A stretch of 64,000 bases of DNA from Allopusillimonas ginsengisoli. GTDB lineage: Bacteria; Pseudomonadota; Gammaproteobacteria; Burkholderiales; Burkholderiaceae_B. The position numbers and the translations under genes were made by a program. The stretch lies in NCBI RefSeq assembly GCF_004153455.1, contig NZ_SDQE01000003.1:1-64000 (forward strand), written 5' to 3'. Below the pieces are notes generated by a model. The model worked only from the letters and a program-made list of their open reading frames with translations, searched no databases and had not been told where the DNA came from. Positions 18,601-27,436 of this stretch are shown here, one piece after another (within the stretch, counting starts at the first letter, position 1; each line of letters begins with the position of its first letter).

Positions 18601-19717
18601 TTTTACGCAGCCCTTCAACGGTTTCGCGTATCTCGCGCTCGCCGGGCAGGAACACCAGCACATCGCCCGGGCCATAACGAGCACACTCGCCGACCGCATC
18701 AACCACGGCATCGATCAGGTCGCGCTCTTCGTCTGCACTGGCACGGCGCGCCGACGCGCCGGCCTGCCCGGCAGCGCGTTTGCGGGCAGGCTCCTGTCTG
18801 CGCGCCCCGTCCGTGTCATCGTCGTTACTCTCCCGCAACGACTCGTCATCCAGCACCGGCCGGTAGCGCACTTCGACGGGATACAAGCGCCCGGATACTT
18901 CAATGACCGGCGCCGGACGCCCAGGCTCCCCGAAATGCTCGGCAAAACGCGTGGCGTCGATCGTTGCCGACGTGATAATGAGTTTGAGATCCCGCCTGCG
19001 GGGCAGCAGCTGTTTGAGAAAGCCCAGCAGAAAATCGATATTCAAACTGCGTTCATGCGCTTCGTCAATGATGATCGTGTCGTAACGGCGCAGCAGCGGG
19101 TCGCGCTGGGATTCCGCCAACAGTATGCCGTCTGTCATGAGCTTGATGGCGGCGTTGGGCCCGCTGCGATCGCTGAACCGGATCTGATATCCGACCCAGT
19201 CGCCCAGGTCGGTATTGAGTTCCTGGGCGATGCGCTTTGCCACAGAAGTTGCCGCCAGGCGTCGCGGCTGTGTGTGACCGATCATGCGTCGCTGGCCACG
19301 CCCGAGCGCCAGACAGATCTTGGGAAGCTGTGTGGTTTTGCCCGAACCCGTTTCGCCGGACACAATAACGACCTGGTTGGCCTGGATCGCTGCAGCGATG
19401 TCATCGCGGCGGGCGCTGACCGGCAAATCATCCGGATAGGCCAGCTCAGGCAAGGGGCGCTCCACGCGCTGGGATTGACTACGCGGCTTAGCTTGCGCCG
19501 ACGACGAGCCGCCGCGATGCAAGTGTGCAGGTTTATCCGCCTGGCCGGGCTGGGCAGCCGAACCTGCGGAAGGCACGTTCCGAGACGTCGTCTGCGACGC
19601 GCCGGTTGCCTTGGACCCGCGGCGACGGCGCTTGCCAGGCCGCTGCGTGTCGGTAGATCCCGTGTCTTTGTCGTCTTCCGTGTGTGCGTTTTCCGACAAA
19701 TTGACAAACTCTTGCAT
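15629..19717 (-). CDS. hrpA: ATP-dependent RNA helicase HrpA
   Basis: A DEAH-box helicase of 1362 residues (E. coli 1300), which in E. coli rescues stalled or collided ribosomes and affects fimbrial mRNA processing. Walker A GETGSGKTT is at 121-129 and the DEAH box IIIDEAHERS at 215-224. Then come the helicase C domain (QRAGRCGR motif), the HA2 domain, the OB fold and the long HrpA-specific C-terminal region. The first 90 residues are low complexity and rich in Arg, Lys, Ser and Gly. The start at 19717 follows from MQEFVNLSEN; upstream sequence runs into the divergent argA promoter region. Confidence 0.95.
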   Translation of the reverse strand: MQEFVNLSENAHTEDDKDTGSTDTQRPGKRRRRGSKATGASQTTSRNVPSAGSAAQPGQADKPAHLHRGGSSSAQAKPRSQSQRVERPLPELAYPDDLPVSARRDDIAAAIQANQVVIVSGETGSGKTTQLPKICLALGRGQRRMIGHTQPRRLAATSVAKRIAQELNTDLGDWVGYQIRFSDRSGPNAAIKLMTDGILLAESQRDPLLRRYDTIIIDEAHERSLNIDFLLGFLKQLLPRRRDLKLIITSATIDATRFAEHFGEPGRPAPVIEVSGRLYPVEVRYRPVLDDESLRESNDDDTDGARRQEPARKRAAGQAGASARRASADEERDLIDAVVDAVGECARYGPGDVLVFLPGEREIRETVEGLRKSAYGSCEILPLYARLSQAEQERIFRPQGNTRRIVLATNVAETSLTVPGIRYVVDSGLARIKRYSWRNKVEQLRIEPISQASANQRAGRCGRIGPGLCIRLYGEDDFKRRAPFTDPEVLRSSLASVILRMKALKLDDIESFPFVDPPPGRAIADGYHLLQELGAIDDSNLLTDTGRELARLPVDPRVARMVLAARDQQCLAEILVIASALSVQDPRDRPMQEREASEAAHAKFGDDKSEFLSFLKLWRWYGEQVAHKASQRKLVALLRQNFLSPLRLREWHDVHTQLLALVGEQGWRVNTVDATFEQIHMALLAGLLGNIGFRNEDGAGYQGARGIRFQIHPGSRMVKKAGRWVVAAELVDTTRLYARCLARIEPVWLERAGAHLLLRHWSDPRWEKKAGQVVANERATLYGLPVYTGRRVHFGRIDPVQARELFIRQALVTGEIDSNLAFLQHNRKLIASIEKLEHQTRRPDILVDDELIYAFYDQQIPADVFQTATLERWHKGLDKQQARALMLSRDDLMRHDAAGVTTDVFPREVEWQGVRMALDYHFEPGSVRDGVTLTVPLFALNQIDPMRCEWLVPGMLKEKAHLLIKSLPQKLRRHCVPLPDYAAGFFERWFERAADPDKGLLEAISADMWEQVKVRPQRSDFKPEMLPAHLFMNFKVVDEHGRMLSGGRNLDQLKAEHGRDAQASFQKVAAKDEHVAQALAHEQLTDWSFGTLPDIMEIRRQGQSFIGYPALVDKGTHCDLDVFDDPALARLQHQGGLRRLFRLALREQVKFLEKNLPDLTRMSMLYMSLGTQEALRDQVIDCALDRACLADPWPVDAAQFDARRTEGKTRLGLLAQEVARLAGQILVEWSALQKKLPQAKPHAAAYADLQKQQSALMGKWFLRDTPYQQLVHFPRYLKAAQARIDKLRIDPGRDARLMAEMALLLTQHQRAVSALKGARDAQLEDFRWMLEELRVALFAQELRTPMPVSVKRLQKAWAAMQR

Positions 19718-19792
19718 GAAACTTCTTCCCTGTGGATAGTCCCTCATTATAATTTTGAATGAAGCCAACTCTTGCAGGGATCCAACACGCCC
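19718..19792. promoter_or_regulatory. Divergent hrpA-argA promoter region
   Basis: This 75-bp interval must contain the promoters of both genes. It holds an AT-rich block at 19745-19760 (CATTATAATTTTGAAT) in which TATAAT on the plus strand (19748-19753) is a perfect -10 hexamer for argA, giving a leader of about 35 bases. I cannot identify -35 elements with confidence. Confidence 0.5.
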
Positions 19793-21151
19793 ATGACCGC
19801 CATCGAAACCGACAATACTTTTTCCGCCCACGACGCACCGGAATTTGCTCCCGCTCAGTTCGTGCGCTGGTTTCGCGAGGTGGCGCCCTATGTGCACGAT
19901 TTTCGCGGCAAAACCTTTGTCATTGGTTTTGGCGGCGAACTGGTACGCGATGGCGCACTGAATGCGCTGATACAGGATTTATCCCTGCTGTCGGCATTGG
20001 GTGTGAAGCTGGTGCTGGTGCATGGTTCACGGCCACAAGTCAACGAGCAACTGCAGCTCAAAGGATACCAGACTCAATTTTCGACCGGCGCCGAACCCAC
20101 CAGCCCCGAAGCGCTGGAATGCGCCAAGGAAGCCGCCGGCGAAATCCGCCTGGATATCGAAGCGGCATTCAGCCAGGGATTACCCAATACGCCCATGTCG
20201 CATGCCCAGATCCGTGTGATTTCGGGCAATTTCGTCACTGCAAGGCCTGTGGGTGTCATCGACGGCATCGATTATATGCACACCGGCGCTGTACGCAAGA
20301 TGGATATTGATGCCATCAACAGCATCATCCATCAGCGCGCTATCGTACTGCTCTCGCCTCTGGGCTTCTCGCCAACCGGCGACGCATTCAACCTGGCCAT
20401 GGAAGACCTGGCCACCAGCGCGGCAGTGGCCCTGCGCGCCGAGAAATTGATTTTTCTGACACAGGACTGCAGTGTTCTCGAAAACGATGGTTCGGTCGAC
20501 ACTGAATTGGCCCGCGAAGACGCCGACAAACTTCTGGCGTCGGACACGCTTGACCACGACACCGCCAATTTTCTGACGCACGCGTCGCTGGCCGTCAAAC
20601 GGGGCGTGGCACGCGCCCATTTGGTGCCCTACACCCTGGATGGCAGCGTGCTGCTGGAAATCTTCACGCACGACGGCGTCGGCACCATGGTGGTCGAAGA
20701 CACGCTGGACGATCTGCGCCCCGCTACCGTGGACGACATCGGCGCGATCGTGCAACTGATAGAACCCCTGGAGCAAGACGGTACGCTGGTGCCACGTGGA
20801 CGCTCGGTCATTGAGCGTGACGTCGAAAACTTTACCGTACTGGAGCACGACGGCATTATCTATGGCTGCGTTGCGCTAATGCCTTATCTGAATGAAGACA
20901 TGGCGGAAATGGCCTGCCTGATCGTACATCCTGAGTGGCAAAGCACGGGCGAAGGTGAAATGCTGCTGCGCCATACGGAGGCCAGAGCGCGCGCCATGGG
21001 CGCAAAACGCCTGTTTGTCCTGACCACCCGCACGTCACACTGGTTCATGAAGCGTGGTTTCGTGCGCGGCGGCATCTCCGATCTGCCCAAGGAGCGCCAA
21101 ACCCACTACAACCGCTCGCGCAACAGTCTGGTGTTCATCAAAAAGTTGTAG
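19793..21151 (+). CDS. argA: Amino-acid N-acetyltransferase (N-acetylglutamate synthase)
   Basis: Catalyses the first step of arginine biosynthesis, acetyl-CoA plus glutamate to N-acetylglutamate, in the cytoplasm. The 452-residue product has an N-terminal amino-acid-kinase-like domain (about 30-300, with VIGFGGELV and LVLVHGSRPQV), where arginine feedback binding occurs in this class, and a C-terminal GNAT domain (about 310-450). The architecture matches classical ArgA rather than the short ArgJ/ArgO types. The ATG at 19793 is chosen; an in-frame TTG seven codons higher has no ribosome site. It is divergent from hrpA. Confidence 0.95.
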   Translation: MTAIETDNTFSAHDAPEFAPAQFVRWFREVAPYVHDFRGKTFVIGFGGELVRDGALNALIQDLSLLSALGVKLVLVHGSRPQVNEQLQLKGYQTQFSTGAEPTSPEALECAKEAAGEIRLDIEAAFSQGLPNTPMSHAQIRVISGNFVTARPVGVIDGIDYMHTGAVRKMDIDAINSIIHQRAIVLLSPLGFSPTGDAFNLAMEDLATSAAVALRAEKLIFLTQDCSVLENDGSVDTELAREDADKLLASDTLDHDTANFLTHASLAVKRGVARAHLVPYTLDGSVLLEIFTHDGVGTMVVEDTLDDLRPATVDDIGAIVQLIEPLEQDGTLVPRGRSVIERDVENFTVLEHDGIIYGCVALMPYLNEDMAEMACLIVHPEWQSTGEGEMLLRHTEARARAMGAKRLFVLTTRTSHWFMKRGFVRGGISDLPKERQTHYNRSRNSLVFIKKL

Positions 21152-21247
21152 CCGGATTGTCAAGGCACACCGCCAGGCATCGGGATGCAGCATGGCTACA
21201 ATAGGGCGCAGCACGTCTCGTTCAATTTTTCAGAGGTAGGAACCGTC

Positions 21248-21529
21248 ATGGCACGCATGGTGAACTGTGTAAAACTCAAACGCGAAGCCGAAGGGCTAGA
21301 TTTCCCGCCCTATCCTGGCGACCTGGGCGTTCGCATCTGGCAAAGCGTTTCCAAAGAGGCCTGGGCACAATGGATGCAGACGCAAACCCGCCTGGTCAAT
21401 GAAAACCGTCTGAATCTCGCGGACGCACGCGCACGCAAATACCTGGCCACGCAGATGGAGAGCTTTTTATTTGACGACATGGACGTCGAAGCGCAAGGCT
21501 ATGTGCCGCCCCCAGAAGACAAGGCGTAA
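21248..21529 (+). CDS. yggX: Oxidative damage protection protein YggX
   Basis: A 93-residue protein of the YggX family, linked to iron trafficking and protection of Fe-S proteins from oxidants. The conserved N-terminus [20 protein letters not shown] with Cys7 is intact, followed by the usual WQ..SKEAW..W and NEYRL-like helices ([16 protein letters not shown]). An AGAGGT ribosome site lies 9 bp above the ATG at 21248, which decides the start. It follows argA by 96 bp on the same strand and converges on phoU. Confidence 0.93.
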   Translation: MARMVNCVKLKREAEGLDFPPYPGDLGVRIWQSVSKEAWAQWMQTQTRLVNENRLNLADARARKYLATQMESFLFDDMDVEAQGYVPPPEDKA

Positions 21530-21569
21530 CACTTACAAGAACATGCGCAACGCGTCTTGAACGGCAAAC

Positions 21570-22295
21570 TCAGATATTGTTTTCTTCTTCGGGTAGTTCG
21601 CCACGCGCGGTGCGCTCCGTGTTTTTAACACCGGTGTGTCGGACATCATCGCCGCGCACCATGTAGATGACGCGTTCGGACATGTTCTTGGCGTGATCAC
21701 CGATGCGCTCAAGCGCGCGAGCGATGAAGATGAGATCGATGGAGCGCGAAATGGTGCGCGGGTCTTCAATCATGTAAGTGATGATGTGGCGCAGCGAGCC
21801 CTTCCACTCTTTATCAACTTCTTTGTCGTTACGCACGACCTGTGCGGCGTGGATCGGGTCCATACGCGCAAAGGCATCGAGCGAGTCGCGTATCATCGCG
21901 GTGACAAATGTGGACATATGCCGCAGTTCGACCACGGGCTCGTAGCGGCCATCTGCCTCGTGCAGCCGGCGAGCGACCTTGGCGATTTTTTCGGCCTCGT
22001 CACCGCAACGCTCCATATCGGTGAGCATTTTTGAAACGGACAGCAACAGGCGCAGATCGACAGCGGTTGGCTGGTTGCGGGCAATCAGCAGGCTGATGCG
22101 TTCGTCGATTTCGACCTCGAGCCGGTTGACGTCTTTTTCGCGTTCGCGAACCTTGTCAACCAGGCTGAGATCGCCCGTAGCGAGGGCATCCATGCCTTCC
22201 TTGACCATGGACTCGACCAGCCCGCCCATCTGCAGGAATAGCGAGCGAGTGGTTTCGAGATCGGTGTGGAACTGTTTATTGGTGTGTTCGGACAT
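21570..22295 (-). CDS. phoU: Phosphate signalling protein PhoU
   Basis: A 241-residue all-helical protein made of two PhoU three-helix bundles. It restrains the PhoR sensor and the Pst transporter when phosphate is plentiful. Both bundles show the metal-binding E/DxxxD pattern (for example GDEAEKIAK and GDHAKNMSE). The usual partners pstSCAB and phoB/phoR are not in the window. It stands alone 79 bp downstream of rpiA on the same strand and may have its own promoter. The start MSEHTNKQF at 22295 is favoured over in-frame residues above, which are unconserved. Confidence 0.95.
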   Translation of the reverse strand: MSEHTNKQFHTDLETTRSLFLQMGGLVESMVKEGMDALATGDLSLVDKVREREKDVNRLEVEIDERISLLIARNQPTAVDLRLLLSVSKMLTDMERCGDEAEKIAKVARRLHEADGRYEPVVELRHMSTFVTAMIRDSLDAFARMDPIHAAQVVRNDKEVDKEWKGSLRHIITYMIEDPRTISRSIDLIFIARALERIGDHAKNMSERVIYMVRGDDVRHTGVKNTERTARGELPEEENNI

Positions 22296-22374
22296 ATCTG
22301 CCTCTGAATCGCAAAAGGGTATCGAATTTGCGGATTTGCACAATATGCTAGCTTAGCGCGAAATTATGACGCAA

Positions 22375-23052
22375 TTATGACCCTGTCATTTCGGCCACGC
22401 CTCCCTGCCCGGATACCAGCGCAATATCGGCACCTGCCAACGCAAACAAGCCGCAGCACACAACGCCAGGGATGTTGTTGATGCTTGCCTCAAGCGCGGC
22501 TGGATCGGGAATGGCCAAGCCTGAAACATCCAGGATCTCACACCCATTATCGGTGATAAAACCGTCGCGCAGCACAGGCTGGCCCCCCAGCGCCGCCAGA
22601 CGGCGCGCCACGGATGTTCGGGCCATGGGAATGACTTCGACCGGCAGCGGAAAACCGCCCAATTGATCCACCACTTTGGATTCATCAACAATGCAGACGA
22701 AGCGCTCTGCGACGGATGCGACAATCTTCTCGCGCGTGAGCGCCCCGCCACCGCCCTTGATCATATTGAGGGACCTGTCGATTTCGTCGGCGCCATCGAC
22801 ATACACCGGCATGGTCCCCACCTCATTCAGGTCGAAGACCTCGATGCCGTGCTCGCGCATCCGCGCGGCGCTGCGTTCCGAACTGGAGGCCGCCCCTCGA
22901 AAGTTGGCCTTGTGTGGCGCCAGCGCGTCGATGAAGAGATCCACCGTGGAGCCCGTGCCTACACCCAGCACAACACCTGGTGCCAACAGGGGCAAAATGA
23001 ACTGAACGGCCGCGTCGGCCACGTTGCGTTTAAGGTCTGTCTGGGTCAGCAT
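22375..23052 (-). CDS. rpiA: Ribose-5-phosphate isomerase A
   Basis: Interconverts ribose 5-phosphate and ribulose 5-phosphate in the pentose phosphate pathway. The 225-residue length fits RpiA. Motifs are GVGTGST (30-36, phosphate binding), VDGADEID (85-92, with the catalytic Asp and Glu) and [11 protein letters not shown] (99-109, catalytic Lys). Its start overlaps the end of the ArsC-like gene by 7 bp, so the two are translationally coupled at the end of the potFGHI transcript. Confidence 0.96.
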   Translation of the reverse strand: MLTQTDLKRNVADAAVQFILPLLAPGVVLGVGTGSTVDLFIDALAPHKANFRGAASSSERSAARMREHGIEVFDLNEVGTMPVYVDGADEIDRSLNMIKGGGGALTREKIVASVAERFVCIVDESKVVDQLGGFPLPVEVIPMARTSVARRLAALGGQPVLRDGFITDNGCEILDVSGLAIPDPAALEASINNIPGVVCCGLFALAGADIALVSGQGGVAEMTGS

Positions 23053-23408
23053 GATGAAAAGCGCTCGCTATATTTTTTTTCGGAAAATCCAACGCCCACT
23101 TCCCCTTGGGCGTCCACGGCCACTGGGCGGCGAATCAGGGCGGGAAATTGGGCGATCAGAGCCAGCCAGGCCTCGGGCGTTTCAGGGGATTTTTGCGCTT
23201 CTGGAAGATTGCGCCATGTCATGGAGGCTCGGTTGGCGAGTTTTTCCCATCCACCCAAGGCTTGCGCCCAGGACTGCAGCGTGCCGGGATCGACGGGGTG
23301 TTCGCGATAGTCTGAGAACTGATATGCCACGCCGTGCTGCGTCAGCCAGGCCATGGCCTTGACGCAAGTGCTGCATTTCTGGAGCCCGTAGAGTTGTACT
23401 TTTTTCAT
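23046..23408 (-). CDS. ArsC/Spx family protein (YffB-like)
   Basis: A 120-residue thioredoxin-fold protein of the arsenate-reductase-like Spx/MgsR/YffB group. The N-terminal [20 protein letters not shown] has the CxxC pair C10-C13, and the family's mid-region W..L.NRAS.TWR.L pattern is present. YffB-type members bind glutathione, and their physiological role is uncertain; arsenate reduction is not implied. The gene begins 14 bp after potI and overlaps rpiA. The ATG at 23408 is chosen because the family begins at this point. Confidence 0.82.
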   Translation of the reverse strand: MKKVQLYGLQKCSTCVKAMAWLTQHGVAYQFSDYREHPVDPGTLQSWAQALGGWEKLANRASMTWRNLPEAQKSPETPEAWLALIAQFPALIRRPVAVDAQGEVGVGFSEKKYSERFSSC

Positions 23409-23422
23409 GCCTATCCTTTCTG

Positions 23423-24235
23423 TTAAACCGCCAGCCTGGCTGCGCGACGCTGCTGAATCCGGTTGGCGATGATGACGCAAATCCCGACCGCCAGGATAAA
23501 CAGCGTTGCCAGCGCATTGATCTCTGGCTTGATACCCAGCCGCACGCGGGAAAAAACCTCGAGCGGCAGTGTGGTGTAGCCCGGCCCGGACAGGAAGGAA
23601 GCAATCACGACGTCATCCAGCGACAGCGTAAAGGCCAGCAACCAGGCTGCCATGAGCGCAGGGACGATCAGTGGCAAGGTAATGACAAAAAACACCTTCA
23701 GCGGCGAGGCGCCCAGATCGAGCGCAGCCTCTTCGAGGGTGCGATCCAGATCGTGGATACGAGATTGAATGATCACCGCGACGTAAGCCATGCATAGGGT
23801 TGTGTGTCCCACCCAAATGGTAAAAACGCCATTGCCTGCCGGCCACCCGGTCAGATCGCCCAGCTCGACGAACATGAGCAGCAGCGAAATGCCCAGCACG
23901 ACCTCGGGCATGACCAACGGTGCGCTGAGCATGCCTATGTACAGGCCAAAGCCGCGAAAGCGCCCCATGCGCGCCAGCACATATCCTGCCCAAGTGCCAA
24001 TGACGACAGCGGCCGTGGCCGTAAGTGCGGCGATCAACAGAGACAGACGCGCGGCGCTAAGCAATGCGTCGTCATTCATGAGCGAGCGATACCATTTGAA
24101 AGAGAAACCGCTCCAGGTATTCATCATTGCCGAATCGTTGAACGAAAACACGATCAGCGACAGAATGGGCAAGTACAGAAAACTGAAGCCCAACACCAAC
24201 GACAGCGTACGCAAGACGGGATGGGGCCGGGTCAT
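23423..24235 (-). CDS. potI: Putrescine/spermidine ABC transporter permease PotI
   Basis: One of two inner-membrane permease subunits of a polyamine importer. The 270-residue protein has about six transmembrane helices, and the EAA loop that contacts the ATPase reads EEAALDLGASPLKVFFVITLP. The start overlaps the potH stop by 4 bp (ATGA). It works with PotF, PotG and PotH encoded directly upstream. Confidence 0.92.
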   Translation of the reverse strand: MTRPHPVLRTLSLVLGFSFLYLPILSLIVFSFNDSAMMNTWSGFSFKWYRSLMNDDALLSAARLSLLIAALTATAAVVIGTWAGYVLARMGRFRGFGLYIGMLSAPLVMPEVVLGISLLLMFVELGDLTGWPAGNGVFTIWVGHTTLCMAYVAVIIQSRIHDLDRTLEEAALDLGASPLKVFFVITLPLIVPALMAAWLLAFTLSLDDVVIASFLSGPGYTTLPLEVFSRVRLGIKPEINALATLFILAVGICVIIANRIQQRRAARLAV

Positions 24236-25149
24236 CGCGCACCTCTTCTTTTGCCTTCGATCTGCTTCACCTGACTGTACTGGAACAGTACCAGCGGAAT
24301 GAGCAGGAGCATGACCATAATGCAGGTGACGGCCGCGGCCATGGGCCAGTCCGCATTGTTGAAGAATTCATTCCACATCACGCGGCCCATCATCAGGGTG
24401 TTGGCGCCACCAAGCATCTCGGGGATGACGTATTCGCCCACCGACGGAATAAACACCAGCATGGCGCCTGCGATGACACCTGGCAGGGATAGCGGCAAAG
24501 TCACGCTCAGGAACGCACGCCAGGGTCGGGCGCCCAGATCGTAGGCCGCCTCCAGCAAACGCATATCCATCTTTACCAAATTGGCATACAGAGGCAGGAT
24601 GAAGAACGGCAGATAAGCATACACCAGTCCTATGTAGACAGCCAGATCGGTGCGATAGATTTCGAGCGGCGCATCTATCAGCCCCAGCGACATCAACAGG
24701 TTGTTGAGGAGCCCATCGTTGCGCAATATGCCGACCCACGCATAGACCCTGAGCAGCAGCGACGTCCAGAAGGGCAGTATCACCCCCAGCAGCAGTATGC
24801 CGCGCACCGATGGGTGCGAGCGCGCGATGTAGTACGCCATGGGATAGCCGATCAACATGCAACACACGGTTGTCACCGCTGCCATCTTGACGGAATTCAG
24901 GTAGGTGGCAATATAGAGACTGTCTGTGAACAGCAGCGCATAGCCGCGCAGGCTGAGCGCAATCGTGAGCACCTGATCCTGCAGCTGCGTCAGGGGCGTG
25001 TAGGGAGGAATGCCGAACTTCAGATCGGCAAAGCTGATCTTGAGCACCAGCAGAAACGGCAGCAGCAGGAACAGCGCCAGCCAGACAAAAGGCGGTGCAA
25101 TCGCAGCCCATCGCCGGTTGGGCAGTGTATGCCATGCAAGCTTCTTCAT
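24232..25149 (-). CDS. potH: Putrescine/spermidine ABC transporter permease PotH
   Basis: The second permease of the polyamine importer, 305 residues with about six membrane helices. The first runs through APPFVWLALFLLLPFLLVLKISF. The EAA loop EAAYDLGARPWRAFLSVTLP lies in the second half. The ATG at 25149 overlaps the potG stop (ATGA), indicating coupled translation, and the product begins MKKLAWHTLP. Confidence 0.92.
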   Translation of the reverse strand: MKKLAWHTLPNRRWAAIAPPFVWLALFLLLPFLLVLKISFADLKFGIPPYTPLTQLQDQVLTIALSLRGYALLFTDSLYIATYLNSVKMAAVTTVCCMLIGYPMAYYIARSHPSVRGILLLGVILPFWTSLLLRVYAWVGILRNDGLLNNLLMSLGLIDAPLEIYRTDLAVYIGLVYAYLPFFILPLYANLVKMDMRLLEAAYDLGARPWRAFLSVTLPLSLPGVIAGAMLVFIPSVGEYVIPEMLGGANTLMMGRVMWNEFFNNADWPMAAAVTCIMVMLLLIPLVLFQYSQVKQIEGKRRGAR

Positions 25150-26276
25150 GATGGCAAAACCGTGGCGCTGTCGCTGGACCACGTGAGATAGACTTCGTCA
25201 TCCACGCCTGGGGCATCAGCCTGTGCAAGCAACTGGCTCGGCACCTGGGCTTCTACCAGTTGCCCCGCGTCCAGGCGCACTTGATAGCGCGCATAAGCCC
25301 CCATCCATGCAACGTGGCTAACCATACCGTGCCCCCAGTTGGATTCGGTTTCTGGCGCGTGTCGCCGCACCTGGATATGCTCGGGACGAATGGACACATG
25401 CACTTCCATGCCCAGAGGCTCGCTGATGCCATGATTCACGTAGAGCGGGCGCGTCAACTCTGCGCTTTCGATGAGGACATGATCGGGCTCATCGACCACA
25501 ATGGTTCCGGTAAACAGATTGGTCGACCCGATAAAGCCGGCCACAAAGCGCGAACTGGGAAAGGCATAAACATCGTGCGGAGTGCCGCATTGGACGATTT
25601 GCCCTTCGGTCATGACGGCCAGCCTGTCTGCCATGGTCATGGCCTCTTCCTGATCGTGTGTCACCATGATGCAAGTGACGCCAACCTGTTCCAGTATCTT
25701 GACCAGCTCTATCTGGGTCTTTTGACGTATCTGCTTGTCCAGCGCAGACATGGGCTCGTCCAGCAGCAATAGCTTGGGGCGCTTGACCAGGCTGCGCGCC
25801 AGGGCAACCCGTTGTTGCTGGCCGCCAGAAAGTTGATGCGGCTTGCGGCGGGAAAAGCCCGCAAGCTGCACGAGATCCAGGGATTCGAACACGCGTTCGT
25901 GAATCTCGTTGCGCGGCACGCCTTCCTGCTTCAGGCCGAATGCCACGTTGGCTTCGACGGACATGTGCGGAAACAGTGCATAGGACTGAAACATCATGTT
26001 GACCGGCCGCTTGTAGGGCGGCAGGCTGGTGATGTCTTCGTTATCCAGATAAATACGGCCCGACGTCACATCCTCGAAGCCAGCCAGCATGCGCAGCAGC
26101 GTTGACTTGCCGCAGCCCGAGCTGCCGAGCAGGGCAAAGATCTCGTGACGGCGCACCGACAGGTTGACCGAGCGCACGGCAACGGTGTCTCCGAATATCT
26201 TGACCACCTCTTCAACGCGAACGAATTCGTCGGCATCGCCGGACCAGGATGCGGGCACTGCCCTCGCCTCAACCAT
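25146..26276 (-). CDS. potG: Putrescine/spermidine ABC transporter ATPase PotG
   Basis: The 376-residue ATP-binding subunit (E. coli PotG 377). It shows Walker A GSSGCGKST, signature LSGGQQQRVALARSL, Walker B LLLLDEPMSALD and the switch histidine in MVTHDQEEAM, followed by a C-terminal TOBE regulatory domain. The ATG at 26276 lies 5 bp after the potF stop; an in-frame ATG at 26309 would overlap potF and adds unconserved residues. It powers uptake through PotH and PotI. Confidence 0.93.
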   Translation of the reverse strand: MVEARAVPASWSGDADEFVRVEEVVKIFGDTVAVRSVNLSVRRHEIFALLGSSGCGKSTLLRMLAGFEDVTSGRIYLDNEDITSLPPYKRPVNMMFQSYALFPHMSVEANVAFGLKQEGVPRNEIHERVFESLDLVQLAGFSRRKPHQLSGGQQQRVALARSLVKRPKLLLLDEPMSALDKQIRQKTQIELVKILEQVGVTCIMVTHDQEEAMTMADRLAVMTEGQIVQCGTPHDVYAFPSSRFVAGFIGSTNLFTGTIVVDEPDHVLIESAELTRPLYVNHGISEPLGMEVHVSIRPEHIQVRRHAPETESNWGHGMVSHVAWMGAYARYQVRLDAGQLVEAQVPSQLLAQADAPGVDDEVYLTWSSDSATVLPS

Positions 26277-26281
26277 GGCGG

Positions 26282-27382
26282 CTATCGTCCCGATTTGAGT
26301 TCGGCCCACATGCGTGTTTGCAGGCGCTGCACTGGCAAGGGCTGGGGCTTGATCACATAGAGCGTCTTGGCGACCTCGGGTTCCGGATAAATCATCGGAT
26401 TGTCCGCCACGGCTTTGTTCACGAACTTGCGCGCTTCTTTGTTGGCATTGGGATAGAACATCGTGTTTGTGATCGCTGCATGGACTTCAGGCGTCTCGAT
26501 GTAATTGATGAAAGCGTGAGCTTCGTCGACATGCGCAGCATCCTTGGGGATGGCCATGGTATCGAACCACACGGGCGCCCCGCCCTCAGGGATGTAGTAA
26601 TCGATCGCATAGGACATGCCCGCCTCCTTGGCGCGATGAGCCGCAATCATGACATCGCCCGAGAATCCGTACACCATGCACAAGTCGCCAGCGGCGAGTT
26701 CATCGATATAACCTGATGAGCTGAACTGCCGGACATAGGGTCGTATGGTCTTGAGCAGTGCCAAAGCCGCTTTGTAGTCTTCGGGATTGCTGCTGTTTGG
26801 ATCTTTGCCCAGATAATGCAAAACCGCCGGAAAAACCTGGGCCGCCTCATCGAGTATCGAAATACCGCAGGCCTTGAGCTTCTCGGCATTTTCCGGCTTG
26901 AAAAGCATGTCCCAGCTGCCCAGCGGCACATTTTCGCCCAGAATCTCGCGTACCTTGGTGACGTTATAGCCCATTCCATTGGTACCGTATCCCCAGGGAA
27001 TCAGGTATTGGTTGCCCGGATCAACTGTGGCCACAATATCCATGAGGTCGGGATCCAGGTGCTTCCAATTGGGGAGCTTGGATTTATCCAGCTTCTGGAA
27101 CAGACCGCCTTCAATCTGACGCGCGGCATAATGCGTGGAGGGCACCACCACATCGTAGCCGGACTTTCCGGTCAGCAGCTTGGCCTGCAAGGTATCGTTG
27201 CTGTCGTAGACGTCATAGCGCACCTTGATGCCGGTGGCCTTTTCGAAACCCGACAAAGTATCGGGCGCCGTGTATTCCGCCCAGTTGTAGACATTGACGA
27301 TTTTTTGTTGCGCGCCTGCCGTACCGAGGGCCGTCGCCAGGACAGCGCCAAGGAGCAGTGTTTTTGCCACGCCGAATTTCAT
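26282..27382 (-). CDS. potF: Putrescine-binding periplasmic protein PotF
   Basis: The substrate-binding component of the polyamine importer, 366 residues. A Sec signal peptide (KFGVAKTLLLGAVLATALG, cleavage near residue 25) precedes the mature start QQKIVNVYNWAEYTAP, the classic PotD/PotF opening. The polyamine pocket residues around W, Y and D of this opening, and the SGYDVVVPS block, are present. It starts the four-gene pot unit; kdkA ends 54 bp upstream on the same strand. PotF (putrescine) rather than PotD is suggested by its permease partners. Confidence 0.9.
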   Translation of the reverse strand: MKFGVAKTLLLGAVLATALGTAGAQQKIVNVYNWAEYTAPDTLSGFEKATGIKVRYDVYDSNDTLQAKLLTGKSGYDVVVPSTHYAARQIEGGLFQKLDKSKLPNWKHLDPDLMDIVATVDPGNQYLIPWGYGTNGMGYNVTKVREILGENVPLGSWDMLFKPENAEKLKACGISILDEAAQVFPAVLHYLGKDPNSSNPEDYKAALALLKTIRPYVRQFSSSGYIDELAAGDLCMVYGFSGDVMIAAHRAKEAGMSYAIDYYIPEGGAPVWFDTMAIPKDAAHVDEAHAFINYIETPEVHAAITNTMFYPNANKEARKFVNKAVADNPMIYPEPEVAKTLYVIKPQPLPVQRLQTRMWAELKSGR

Positions 27383-27436
27383 TGCAAGCCTCCCGGAGAG
27401 CACACCCAAAAGGCGTGATGATAAAGCTTTTTGGCG

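Noticed and set aside
18134-19762. 542-codon open frame antisense to hrpA
   Set aside because: Long antisense frames are common in high-GC DNA. It lies wholly over a conserved gene, runs into the argA promoter and resembles nothing known to me.
23046-23408. Arsenate resistance gene arsC
   Set aside because: The protein is of the YffB/Spx-like group, and no arsenic resistance genes are adjacent.
26276-26309. Upstream in-frame ATG as the potG start
   Set aside because: It would overlap the potF stop and add unconserved residues; the ATG at 26276 fits the family length.
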